From positions 1 to 32,666 of the forward strand of contig JAPSLC010000051.1 in assembly GCA_031181345.1 (NCBI GenBank): DNA of 32,666 nt, in the 5' to 3' direction. Below the pieces are notes generated by a model. The model searched no databases, had not been told where the DNA came from, and saw nothing but the letters and a program-made list of their open reading frames with translations. Shown piece after piece: positions 1 to 7,091 of the stretch. This DNA comes from Cupriavidus sp. GTDB lineage: Bacteria; Pseudomonadota; Gammaproteobacteria; Burkholderiales; Burkholderiaceae. The translations under genes were made by a program, and so were the position numbers. Within the stretch, counting starts at the first letter, position 1. Each line of letters starts with the position of its first letter.

Positions 1-15
1 TAGTGGGCGTTGTTT

Positions 16-153
16 CCCTCTCCCCCGGCCCCTCTCCCGCGAGCGGGAGAGGGGAGCAAACCAACAGCTACGCGAGAACTCTCGCGAGCCGCGCTTGTGC
101 TCGCACACCGGACTCCCCTCTCCCGCCTGCGGGAGAGGGGCCGGGGGAGAGGG
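16..153. repeat. REP-like element with 25-bp inverted ends
   Basis: The ends at 16-40 and 129-153 are perfect inverted copies over 25 bp. Each end also has its own palindrome, CCCCTCTCCCGC paired with GCGGGAGAGGGG, at 29-54 and 115-140. Between them a smaller hairpin, CGCGAG-aact-CTCGCG, lies at 71-86. The element sits just downstream of the last gene of the minus-strand cluster, so its hairpins would form at the 3' end of that transcript. A related copy lies at 6147-6246 and shares the AGCAAACC word after the left arm. No open reading frame of substance is inside. Confidence 0.8.
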
Positions 154-183
154 CAAACAGCGCCCGCTACCCTCCCCGCCTCC

Positions 184-1101
184 CTACCCCACCGCACTCC
201 AAATCAACCGATTGATCCGCTCCGGCTGCTCGTGCACGACCCAGTGCGTGCCTTCCGGAATGCGCTCCAGCCGCAGCTGCGGCACGAAGCGGTCCAGTCC
301 GTCGACCAGCGACTTGGGCAACGCACGGTCGTTCTCCCCCCAGATCACCAGCGTCGGCACGCGCACGACGAAGGCTTCGGGATCGAGGCGCGACAGATCG
401 GGCGGCGGTTCGCCCGGTGCCGGCGGATGCAGCGGCGAAGCGCGATAGTAGTTGACGCTGCCGGTCAGCGGATGGGAGCCCGCCTCGCCCGGCTGCGACC
501 ACGCGGCCAGGTACTTGTCGCGGGTCTCGCCGGTGAACCAGTCGGGCGGCGCTTCGCCCCCGGACAGCAGCCCCGCCAGCCTGGCATAGTTGTCGGCCGC
601 CAGCACCTCTTCGCAGCCCGGCTTGCGCAGCCAGTTCATGTAGGCCGACGCCGCCTGCTGCTGCGGATCTTCCGCCAGCGCGCGGGCGAACAGATACGGG
701 TGCGGCGCGTTGACGATGACGAGCTGCTGCACCAGCGCCGGAAACTGGATCGCCAGGTTCCAGCACACCGCACCGCCCCAATCGTGCGCCACCACCACGC
801 AGCGGTCATAGCCCAGCGCCGCGATGAACTGCACCAGATCCTCGACCAGATGGCGCGGCTTGTAGGCCTCGACCGCGGCGGGCTTGCTGGACAGGTTGAA
901 GCCGCGCAGGTCCGGCGCGACCGCGAAATGGGTCTGACCGAACTCCGCGAGCTGGGCTTCCCACGCGTACCAGAACTCCGGGAAGCCGTGGACAAACAGC
1001 ATCAGCGGCTTGCCGCGCTGGCCCGCGCTGGCATAGTGCAGCCGCGTACCGTTCGGCAGCGAGGCGTACTGCAGATGATGGATCACGGCCGATGTGCTCA
1101 T
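184..1101 (-). CDS. alpha/beta hydrolase, epoxide hydrolase-like
   Basis: The product is a 305-residue cytoplasmic alpha/beta-fold hydrolase of the epoxide hydrolase/haloacid dehalogenase type. The oxyanion-hole segment HGFPEFW is at about residues 38-44. The nucleophile elbow AHDWGG puts an Asp at 107, which in this family forms an ester with the substrate, unlike the Ser of esterases. The acid is probably D258 in WGENDRA and the base H286 in EGTHWV. Two tyrosines near 218-219 in the cap region fit the epoxide-opening pair. The ATG at 1101 is preceded by AGAGGAGACC, whereas the upstream extension of the frame reads into unrelated sequence. It is the last gene of the minus-strand cluster. The substrate cannot be read from sequence; a fluoroacetate-dehalogenase-like role is an alternative. 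Confidence 0.85.
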   Translation of the reverse strand: MSTSAVIHHLQYASLPNGTRLHYASAGQRGKPLMLFVHGFPEFWYAWEAQLAEFGQTHFAVAPDLRGFNLSSKPAAVEAYKPRHLVEDLVQFIAALGYDRCVVVAHDWGGAVCWNLAIQFPALVQQLVIVNAPHPYLFARALAEDPQQQAASAYMNWLRKPGCEEVLAADNYARLAGLLSGGEAPPDWFTGETRDKYLAAWSQPGEAGSHPLTGSVNYYRASPLHPPAPGEPPPDLSRLDPEAFVVRVPTLVIWGENDRALPKSLVDGLDRFVPQLRLERIPEGTHWVVHEQPERINRLIWSAVG

Positions 1102-1205
1102 GGTCTCCTCTCTGTGGTTTGCCGTTGCGGCCCCACCCGCCCCATGCGGGCGAGGCGCCGGCCTTGCCGATGCACGCTCCGTGCCTGCGGCGCCATTCAC
1201 CTGCG

Positions 1206-2108
1206 TCAGCCCCGCAGCGCGGCCACCAGTTCGTCCCGCACCTGCGGCTTGCCGGCGAAGGGATCGCCGGGATTGCGCTGGCCCACGATGTCCTCGAAGC
1301 GCTGCTGCACCGGCGCCAACGCGTGCGGATGCGAATAGATGTAGAAGCGCTGCTCGCGGATCGCATCGAAGGTCATGCGCGCCACGTCCTCGGCGCTGAC
1401 CTTGCCCGAGGTGACTGCCTTGTCCGACAGCGCCTGCGCGACCAGCTGCGAGCGCGTCGGCGGCGCCTCGTTGCTCAGGTCGGCGGGACGATTGCGGTGC
1501 GACTGGTGGATGCCGGTCGGCACGAAATACGGGCACAGCAGCGAGCAATGCACCTGTTCGGTCACCAGCGCCAGGTCCTGGTACAGCGACTCGGACAGCG
1601 ACACCACCGCATGCTTGGAGACGTTGTAGATGCCCATCGCCGGCGGATTCAGCAGCCCCGCCATCGACGCGGTATTGACGATATGGCCCTCGTACGAGGC
1701 GTCGCGCGCCGCGGCCTCGAGCATCAGCGGCGTGAAGATGCGCACGCCGTGGATCACGCCATGCAGATTGACGCCAAGCACCCAGTCCCAGTCCTTCTGC
1801 GAGTTCTCCCAGACCAGGCCGCCGGCGCCGACCCCGGCGTTGTTGAACAGCAGATTGACCTCGCCGAACGCCTCGATCGCGGCATCGGCCAGCGCCTGCA
1901 CCTGCTCGGCCTTCGATACGTCGACGCGCAGCCCGATCACGCGGGCACCCTGCGCGCGCAGCTCGGCCACGGTGGTGTCGAGCGCGTCCTGCTGGACGTC
2001 GGCCAGCACCAGCCGCATGCCGAACGCCGCGCCCAGGCGCGCGAATTCCTTGCCGAATCCCGACGCGCCGCCGGTGATCACGGCCACCCTTTCCTGAAAC
2101 TGCTTCAT
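1206..2108 (-). CDS. SDR family oxidoreductase
   Basis: This 300-residue classical short-chain dehydrogenase has the cofactor motif TGGASGFG at residues 12-19, NNAG at 89-92, catalytic Ser at 148 and YNVSK with Tyr161 and Lys165. D64 in the RVDVS segment is the usual adenine-contacting Asp. At 300 residues it is longer than the usual 250, with an extra C-terminal part of about 50 residues rich in charged residues. It is expected to oxidise or reduce an alcohol/ketone with NAD(P)H in the cytoplasm. An AGAAGGAG ribosome site precedes the ATG. The next gene upstream, the class II aldolase-like gene, ends 118 bp away, so co-transcription is likely. The substrate is unknown. Confidence 0.88.
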   Translation of the reverse strand: MKQFQERVAVITGGASGFGKEFARLGAAFGMRLVLADVQQDALDTTVAELRAQGARVIGLRVDVSKAEQVQALADAAIEAFGEVNLLFNNAGVGAGGLVWENSQKDWDWVLGVNLHGVIHGVRIFTPLMLEAAARDASYEGHIVNTASMAGLLNPPAMGIYNVSKHAVVSLSESLYQDLALVTEQVHCSLLCPYFVPTGIHQSHRNRPADLSNEAPPTRSQLVAQALSDKAVTSGKVSAEDVARMTFDAIREQRFYIYSHPHALAPVQQRFEDIVGQRNPGDPFAGKPQVRDELVAALRG

Positions 2109-2226
2109 GGCGGTCTCCTTCTCGATGCCGGCGCGGGTCCGGTTTTCCGGTGGCGCGCTCTGCAGGCGGCCTCCCCCGCGCCGGTTGCTCCCCGGCCTTT
2201 CGCTGACCCTCGGCTGCCCCCCTTCG

Positions 2227-3081
2227 TCAATCGAGCAGGTCGGGCTGCTCCTTGACGATGCGGGCGTACAGCGGCTGGAACTGGAACCAGCCGGCCTGTG
2301 CGGTGCCGACGATCGAATAGGCCTGGCGCGCGGCGGCGTCCGAGATCGTCTTGAGGGCGCCGCCGGTGCGCGCCGCGGCCGCCTCCGCCAGCAGCTGCAC
2401 CTGGCACGAGCGCTCCATCGTGATGAACCACCAGGCCGCCTCGTCGACGGTGCGGCCCACGGTCAGCAGGCCGTGGTTTTGCAGGATCACGGCCTTGTTG
2501 GGCCCCAGCGCATTGGCGATCCGTTGGCCTTCGTCGAGCTCGACCACCACGCCGCCGAAATCGTCGTAGACCGCGTGGTCCTGGTAGAAGGCGCAGACGT
2601 CCTGCGTCAGCGGATCGAGCGGCCGGCCCAGCGTCGACCAGGCGCGCCCATAGGTGCTGTGCGAATGCGCGGCGGCCACCGCGTCCTCGCGGGTCTGGTG
2701 CACGCGCGAGTGGATCGCGAACGCGGCCGCATTGACCGGATGATCGCCCTCGACCACGTTGCCGTGATGATCGCAGCGGATCAGGTTCGATACCTTGACC
2801 TGGCTGAAATGCACGCCGAACGGATTGACCCAGAAGGTGTCCGGAAACTCGGGATCGCGCGCGGTGATATGGCCGGCCACGCCCTCGTCGAAACCAAACT
2901 TCGAGAACAGCCGGAAGGCCGCCGCGAGCCGCTGCTTGCGGTGCAGGCGCTCCTCGGCATGGGTCTCGAAGCGCGGCGGGCGCGGCAGCACGCGGTACTT
3001 GGCCTTGATTTCCTCGGGCAGATCGGCGCCGATCTCGTCGGCGCGGCTGGCACGCTGCGGTGCCTGGATGGGAGCGTTCAT
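2227..3081 (-). CDS. class II aldolase/adducin family protein
   Basis: The 284-residue protein has the class II aldolase/adducin fold. The GHITAR segment is at about residues 70-75, the metal ligands are His139 and His141 in AHSHSTYGRAW, and the third is His203 in QNHGLLT. This family includes fuculose-phosphate and ribulose-phosphate aldolases and epimerases, and many members of unknown function of about this size. The N-terminal 40 residues are an extension typical of the larger uncharacterised members. A CAGGAGACCGCG leader precedes the ATG. It lies between the CurA-like oxidoreductase and an SDR on the same strand. Retention of all three His residues suggests a metal-dependent C-C bond or carbonyl chemistry, but the substrate is not inferable. 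Confidence 0.87.
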   Translation of the reverse strand: MNAPIQAPQRASRADEIGADLPEEIKAKYRVLPRPPRFETHAEERLHRKQRLAAAFRLFSKFGFDEGVAGHITARDPEFPDTFWVNPFGVHFSQVKVSNLIRCDHHGNVVEGDHPVNAAAFAIHSRVHQTREDAVAAAHSHSTYGRAWSTLGRPLDPLTQDVCAFYQDHAVYDDFGGVVVELDEGQRIANALGPNKAVILQNHGLLTVGRTVDEAAWWFITMERSCQVQLLAEAAAARTGGALKTISDAAARQAYSIVGTAQAGWFQFQPLYARIVKEQPDLLD

Positions 3082-3123
3082 CGCGGTCTCCTGCGGATAA
3101 CGAGTGGGTAACGATCCCGCCGA

Positions 3124-4134
3124 TCAGATCAGCTTGACCAGCTGCTTGCCGAAATTCTTGCCCTTGAGCAGGCCCATGAAGGCCTCGGGCGCGCTTTCCA
3201 GCCCTTGCGCGACGCTCTCGCGGAACTTGAGCTTGCCCTGCGCGACCGCGCCGCCCAGCTCGGACAGCGCCTGCGGCCACACGTCCATGTGCTCGGAGAC
3301 GATGAAGCCCTCGATCTTCAGGCGCGACACCAGGATCAGCTGCGGGTTCTTCAACGGCAGCGGCTCGCCGTCATAGCCGGCGATCATGCCGCAGACCGCG
3401 ATGCGGCCGAACGCGTTCATGCGCGACAGCACGGCATCGAGGATCTCGCCGCCGACGTTCTCGAAGTAGCCGTCGACCCCCTGCGGCGTGGCTTCCTTGA
3501 GCATCGTGTACAGCGCCTTGGGGTCGGACGCCGCCTTGTAGTCCACGCAGGCATCGAAGCCCAGTTCGTTGACCACGTAGTCGCACTTTTCCTTGCCGCC
3601 GGCGATGCCGACCGCGCGGCAGCCTGCCATCTTGGCCAGCTGTCCGACCACGCTGCCCACGGCGCCCGAGGCCGCGCTGACGACCACGGTCTCGCCGGCC
3701 TTGGGCGCGATGATGCGGTTCAGGCCGTACCAGGCGGTGACGCCCGGCATGCCGACCGCGCCCAGGTAGGCCGACAGCGGGATCTTGCCGGTATCGACCT
3801 TCTGCATGCCGCTGCCGTCGCTGACGCCCATCTCCTGCCAGCCGAACATGCCCAGCACCTTGTCGCCGACCGCGTACTTCGGATTGCGCGAGGCCACCAC
3901 CTCGCCGACGGTGCCGCCGATCATCACCTCGTTCAGCGGCTGCGGCGTCGCGTAGGACTTGCCTTCGTTCATGCGCCCGCGCATATACGGGTCGAGCGAC
4001 AGATAGTGGTTGCGGACCAGCACCTGCCCGTCGGCCAGCTCGGGCACCGGCACCTGCTCGAGCCGGAAGTTGTCCGGCGAGACGGCGCCGCTGGGACGGG
4101 AGGCGAGGACGATGCGCTTGTAGGTATCGGACAT
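3124..4134 (-). CDS. NADP-dependent oxidoreductase, CurA/MDR family
   Basis: This 336-residue protein belongs to the zinc-free medium-chain reductases related to leukotriene B4 12-hydroxydehydrogenase and to E. coli curcumin reductase CurA. The family hallmark SLDPYMRGRM is at residues 46-55, and the nucleotide-binding loop SAASGAVGSVVG is at 153-164. These enzymes reduce the C=C bond of alpha,beta-unsaturated ketones and aldehydes with NADPH. No structural-zinc Cys cluster is visible. The ATG is preceded by AAGGAACGTCCC. Within this cluster it could act on enone intermediates or on reactive lipid aldehydes, which is inference. The length is normal for the family. Confidence 0.9.
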   Translation of the reverse strand: MSDTYKRIVLASRPSGAVSPDNFRLEQVPVPELADGQVLVRNHYLSLDPYMRGRMNEGKSYATPQPLNEVMIGGTVGEVVASRNPKYAVGDKVLGMFGWQEMGVSDGSGMQKVDTGKIPLSAYLGAVGMPGVTAWYGLNRIIAPKAGETVVVSAASGAVGSVVGQLAKMAGCRAVGIAGGKEKCDYVVNELGFDACVDYKAASDPKALYTMLKEATPQGVDGYFENVGGEILDAVLSRMNAFGRIAVCGMIAGYDGEPLPLKNPQLILVSRLKIEGFIVSEHMDVWPQALSELGGAVAQGKLKFRESVAQGLESAPEAFMGLLKGKNFGKQLVKLI

Positions 4135-4210
4135 GGGACGTTCCTTTGTCAGGGGGTCGTGGGACGTTGGACGTGAATGTTGGCGTTGGCGTCAGCGTGG
4201 GCCTTGCGGC

Positions 4211-5572
4211 TCAGCGCTGCATCAGCGCGAGCGCCAGCGCGCGGTAGGCGCGCAGCGTGATCGGGTCGTTCGCGGCATTGCCGGCGATCGGATGCGAGGC
4301 GTAGCGCACGATGGTCATCTCGGCCTTCGGATCGATATGGATGCGCTGGCCGAAGATGCCGCGCGCCTCGAACACGCCGTGATCGTCGTGCGAGACCCAC
4401 CACATATCGCGATAGCTCCAGCCAGGCAGGTGAGCATAGACCGATTTGGCAAACTTCGCGCGGTCGCCGCCGCCGCGCACCTCGGCGACCACGCCGCTCG
4501 GGATCACCTGGCGGCCATTGAAGCGGCCATCGTTGCGCATGGCCTCGCCAAAGCGCGCCAGGTCGCGCAGCGTGGTGCTGATCGCCCCGCCGCCGCCCGG
4601 CGTGCCGATGCTGTCGACGGTGAAGTAGGCGTCCTCCTCGGCGCCGAGCGGCTGCCACAGCTTGTCTGACATCAGCTTGGGCAGCGGCACGCCCGAGGCG
4701 CGCTGCACGATCCACGCCAGCACCTCGGCGTTGACGGTCTTGTAGGCGAAGGCGCGGTCGTGCTCGCCCTCCTTGCGCAGCGTGGCCAGGAACTCGTAGA
4801 AGCTGCGCGGGCCTGCATAGTCGGCCGCGCGCGGAATCATGCCGCCGGCGCGCGCATAGTCGTTGACCTCGGCCTTGGGATCGGCGTAGTCCTCGGAGAA
4901 TTTGACGCCGATGGTCATGTCCATCACCTGGCGCACGGTGGCGTCGCCATAGGCGGTGTCCGCCAGCTCCGGCACATAGCGCGTGACCGGCGCAGTCGGG
5001 TCGAGCTTGCCCTCGGCGGCCAGCATCGCCGCCAGCGTGCCGACGAAGCTCTTGGTGATCGAGAACGCCGCGTGCGGCAGCTGCGGCTGCAGCGCGCCGA
5101 AGTACTTCTCGTAGACGACCTTGCCCTTGTGCATCACCAGGATGCCGTCGGTATAGGTCAGCGCCAGCATGTCGGCGAAGGTGCGCCGCGTGCCGTCGGC
5201 ATCGACGAAGGGCACGCCGCCGATATCGTGCTCGGCACGCGGGAGCGCCGAGACGGGGCCCGGGCCGCGCCACACCGAGACGGTGGGCACCAGCTCGCGC
5301 ACATGCGAGAAGGTCCAGCGGTGCCGGGGAAAGCCGTTGCTCTTGCCGCTGAAGCTGATGACCTTGTCGGGCGCCGGCGGAAAGCCCTGCATCCATCCCA
5401 GCGTGATCGGATCGGTGGCGGCCGCATCGGCATAAGTGCGCGCCGGCGGCGTCTGTGCTTGCGAAGGGATCGTCATGGCGATCAGCAGCGCGGCCGCGAC
5501 GAAGCGCGGCGAAGGGACGATACGACGAACGATCTGGCGAAGGCGCGTACGCCCGCGTCGATTGGCCTGCAT
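4211..5572 (-). CDS. exported serine hydrolase, beta-lactamase family
   Basis: The 453-residue protein has the class C beta-lactamase/penicillin-binding fold. The catalytic SITK is at residues 171-174, a Tyr at 277 in YKTVN fits the second motif, and GIFGQ at 405-409 occupies the third. Family members are esterases, peptidases or amide hydrolases such as 6-aminohexanoate-dimer hydrolase, rather than true lactamases. The N-terminus has a long Arg-rich segment, then a hydrophobic stretch at about 24-35, with a plausible cleavage after SQA at 39, so export is likely. The ATG at 5572 was preferred over an upstream one because GGAGACACC precedes it directly. It could release an acid from an ester outside the cytoplasm for uptake by the adjacent importer, which is inference. 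Confidence 0.87.
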   Translation of the reverse strand: MQANRRGRTRLRQIVRRIVPSPRFVAAALLIAMTIPSQAQTPPARTYADAAATDPITLGWMQGFPPAPDKVISFSGKSNGFPRHRWTFSHVRELVPTVSVWRGPGPVSALPRAEHDIGGVPFVDADGTRRTFADMLALTYTDGILVMHKGKVVYEKYFGALQPQLPHAAFSITKSFVGTLAAMLAAEGKLDPTAPVTRYVPELADTAYGDATVRQVMDMTIGVKFSEDYADPKAEVNDYARAGGMIPRAADYAGPRSFYEFLATLRKEGEHDRAFAYKTVNAEVLAWIVQRASGVPLPKLMSDKLWQPLGAEEDAYFTVDSIGTPGGGGAISTTLRDLARFGEAMRNDGRFNGRQVIPSGVVAEVRGGGDRAKFAKSVYAHLPGWSYRDMWWVSHDDHGVFEARGIFGQRIHIDPKAEMTIVRYASHPIAGNAANDPITLRAYRALALALMQR

Positions 5573-5638
5573 GGTGTCTCCATTTGTTTTTTCTCTTTGG
5601 ATTCGGTTGGTGCCGCGCAACGCAAGCCCGGACAGCGG

Positions 5639-6085
5639 TCAGCCGTCGGCGCCGGTATCCGCGACGGTGTCAGCCCGCTGCGGCGGCGAGCGGCGGACGT
5701 ACTTGAATGTGCCCGAGCTGCGCGCCACCAGCTTGCCCTCCGCATCGACGATCTCGGCCTCGCAGAACGCCATCGAGGTGGTGCGATGCACGCAGTCGCC
5801 GCGCGCAATCAGCGTGCCGCGCCCCGGCGCCATGAAGCTGGTTTTCATCTCGATGGTCACCACACCGCGGCCGTCCTCGGTATCGGCCGAGCGGCAGGCC
5901 ACCGCCATCGCGACGTCCAGCAGCGTCATCAGCACGCCGCCGTGCGCCATCTCCCAGCCGTTGTGATGGCGTTGCTCGACATCGAGCTCGAGCTCGCTGA
6001 CGCCGCCGCCCATATGCGTGCAGCGCAGGCCGAGGTTGTCGACGAAGGGGATCGGAATCGGGAAGCCTTTGCGGGGCTCGGTCAT
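5639..6085 (-). CDS. PaaI-type hotdog thioesterase
   Basis: This 148-residue protein is a single hotdog domain of the PaaI thioesterase family, which hydrolyses acyl- or aryl-CoA thioesters in the cytoplasm. The family motif AHGGVLMTLLDVAM is at about residues 48-61, with the Asp in the position that activates water in PaaI enzymes. A second conserved strand, TIEMKTSFMAPG, follows. The ATG at 6085 gives a normal family length and has AAGGA about ten bases upstream; the longer frame runs into the REP-like repeat. It is the second thioesterase of the cluster and lies just upstream of the serine hydrolase gene. It may release CoA from dead-end intermediates. Confidence 0.85.
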   Translation of the reverse strand: MTEPRKGFPIPIPFVDNLGLRCTHMGGGVSELELDVEQRHHNGWEMAHGGVLMTLLDVAMAVACRSADTEDGRGVVTIEMKTSFMAPGRGTLIARGDCVHRTTSMAFCEAEIVDAEGKLVARSSGTFKYVRRSPPQRADTVADTGADG

Positions 6086-6146
6086 GATGTGGTGGTCCTT
6101 GGCGTGGTGGCGATGGCTGGGGTTGTCGGTCAGGATGCGGTGGTTG

Positions 6147-6246
6147 CCCTCTCCCTCGGTCCCTCTCCCGCAAGCGGGAGAGGGAAGCAAACCGGAGGGC
6201 TGGTGTTCTCCCTCTCCCCTCATGGGGAGAGGGCCGGGGAGAGGGG
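6147..6246. repeat. REP-like element, second copy
   Basis: Two hairpins lie here: CCCTCTCCCGC-aa-GCGGGAGAGGG at 6161-6184 and CCCTCTCCCC-tcat-GGGGAGAGGG at 6210-6233. The outer arms are further copies of the CCCTCTCCC word, and AGCAAACC follows the first hairpin exactly as in the element at 16-153. It fills the gap between the SDR and thioesterase genes and could act as an mRNA processing or stabilising structure between them. Confidence 0.78.
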
Positions 6247-6266
6247 TGGTTCCCGCGCGCCGCGAT

Positions 6267-7049
6267 TCAAACCGCGCTGACGCCCCCATCCACCGCCAGG
6301 ATCTGCCCGGTGATGTGCTTGCCCGCCTCGGTCGCGAACAGCAGCGCGGCGCCCTTCAGGTCCTCGTCGTCGCCCAGCCGATGCAGCGGCACGCCCTCGC
6401 ACATCTTGTCGACGCCCAGGCGCGCCAGCGAGCCCTGCGTCATCTTCGACGGGAAGAAGCCCGGCGCCAGCGCGTTGACGGTGATATTGTGCTCGCCCCA
6501 TTCGGCCGCCAGCGTGCGCGTGAAATTGACCACCGCGCCCTTGGACGTGTTGTAGGCGATCGTCTCCATCGTGCCCGGCGGATTGCCGGCCAGCCCGGCG
6601 ATCGAGGCGACGTTGATGATGCGGCCGTAGCGGCGCGGAATCATCGACTGCTTGCCGATGCGCTGCGTCAGCAGGAACAGGCCGCGCACGTTCAGGTTCA
6701 TCACCTTGTCCCAGGCCTCGACCGGATGGTCCTCGGCGGGCGCGCCCCAGGTGGCGCCGGCATTGTTGACCAGGATGTCGACGTGGCCCAGGCGCGCCAG
6801 CGACTCGTCGGCCAGCCGCGCGATCTCGTCGTCGCGCGAGCCGTCGGCGGCGATCCAGTCGGCCTCGATGCCGCGCGCCTTCAGATGTTCCTGCGCGGCC
6901 TTGAGCTCGTCTGCCTTGCGCGCTGACAGCACCAGGCGGGCGCCCTGCTCGCCCAGCGCCTCGGCGATCTGCAGCCCCAGCCCGCGCGAGCCGCCGGTGA
7001 TCAGCGCGGTGCGCCCTTTCAAGTCGAACAATTCAGCGATGGTCTTCAT
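6267..7049 (-). CDS. SDR family oxidoreductase, FabG-like
   Basis: A 260-residue classical short-chain dehydrogenase. TGGSRGLG at residues 18-25 binds the cofactor, NNAG is at 95-98, and the catalytic Ser149, Tyr166 and Lys170 are all present. The C-terminal segment ITGQILAVDGG is typical of the FabG and gluconate-5-dehydrogenase-like subgroup. It probably interconverts a 3-hydroxyacyl and 3-oxoacyl group or a related alcohol/ketone pair. AGGAGACACC directly precedes the ATG. The acyl-CoA dehydrogenase gene upstream stops 42 bp away, so the two are probably in one transcript. Exact substrate and cofactor preference are not decided by sequence, although Arg at position 44 after the second strand hints at NADP. 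Confidence 0.9.
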   Translation of the reverse strand: MKTIAELFDLKGRTALITGGSRGLGLQIAEALGEQGARLVLSARKADELKAAQEHLKARGIEADWIAADGSRDDEIARLADESLARLGHVDILVNNAGATWGAPAEDHPVEAWDKVMNLNVRGLFLLTQRIGKQSMIPRRYGRIINVASIAGLAGNPPGTMETIAYNTSKGAVVNFTRTLAAEWGEHNITVNALAPGFFPSKMTQGSLARLGVDKMCEGVPLHRLGDDEDLKGAALLFATEAGKHITGQILAVDGGVSAV

Positions 7050-7091
7050 GGTGTCTCCTCGTTATTCGGTGCTGCCGCGCCGGTGCGCCGG

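Noticed and set aside
184..1548. 454-residue version of the alpha/beta hydrolase
   Set aside because: The extra 149 residues overlap the SDR gene at 1206-2108 and have no motif; the ATG at 1101 has a good ribosome site.
4211..5572. An antibiotic-resistance class C beta-lactamase
   Set aside because: The third motif is GIFGQ instead of KTG, and the length and context fit the esterase/amide hydrolase relatives.
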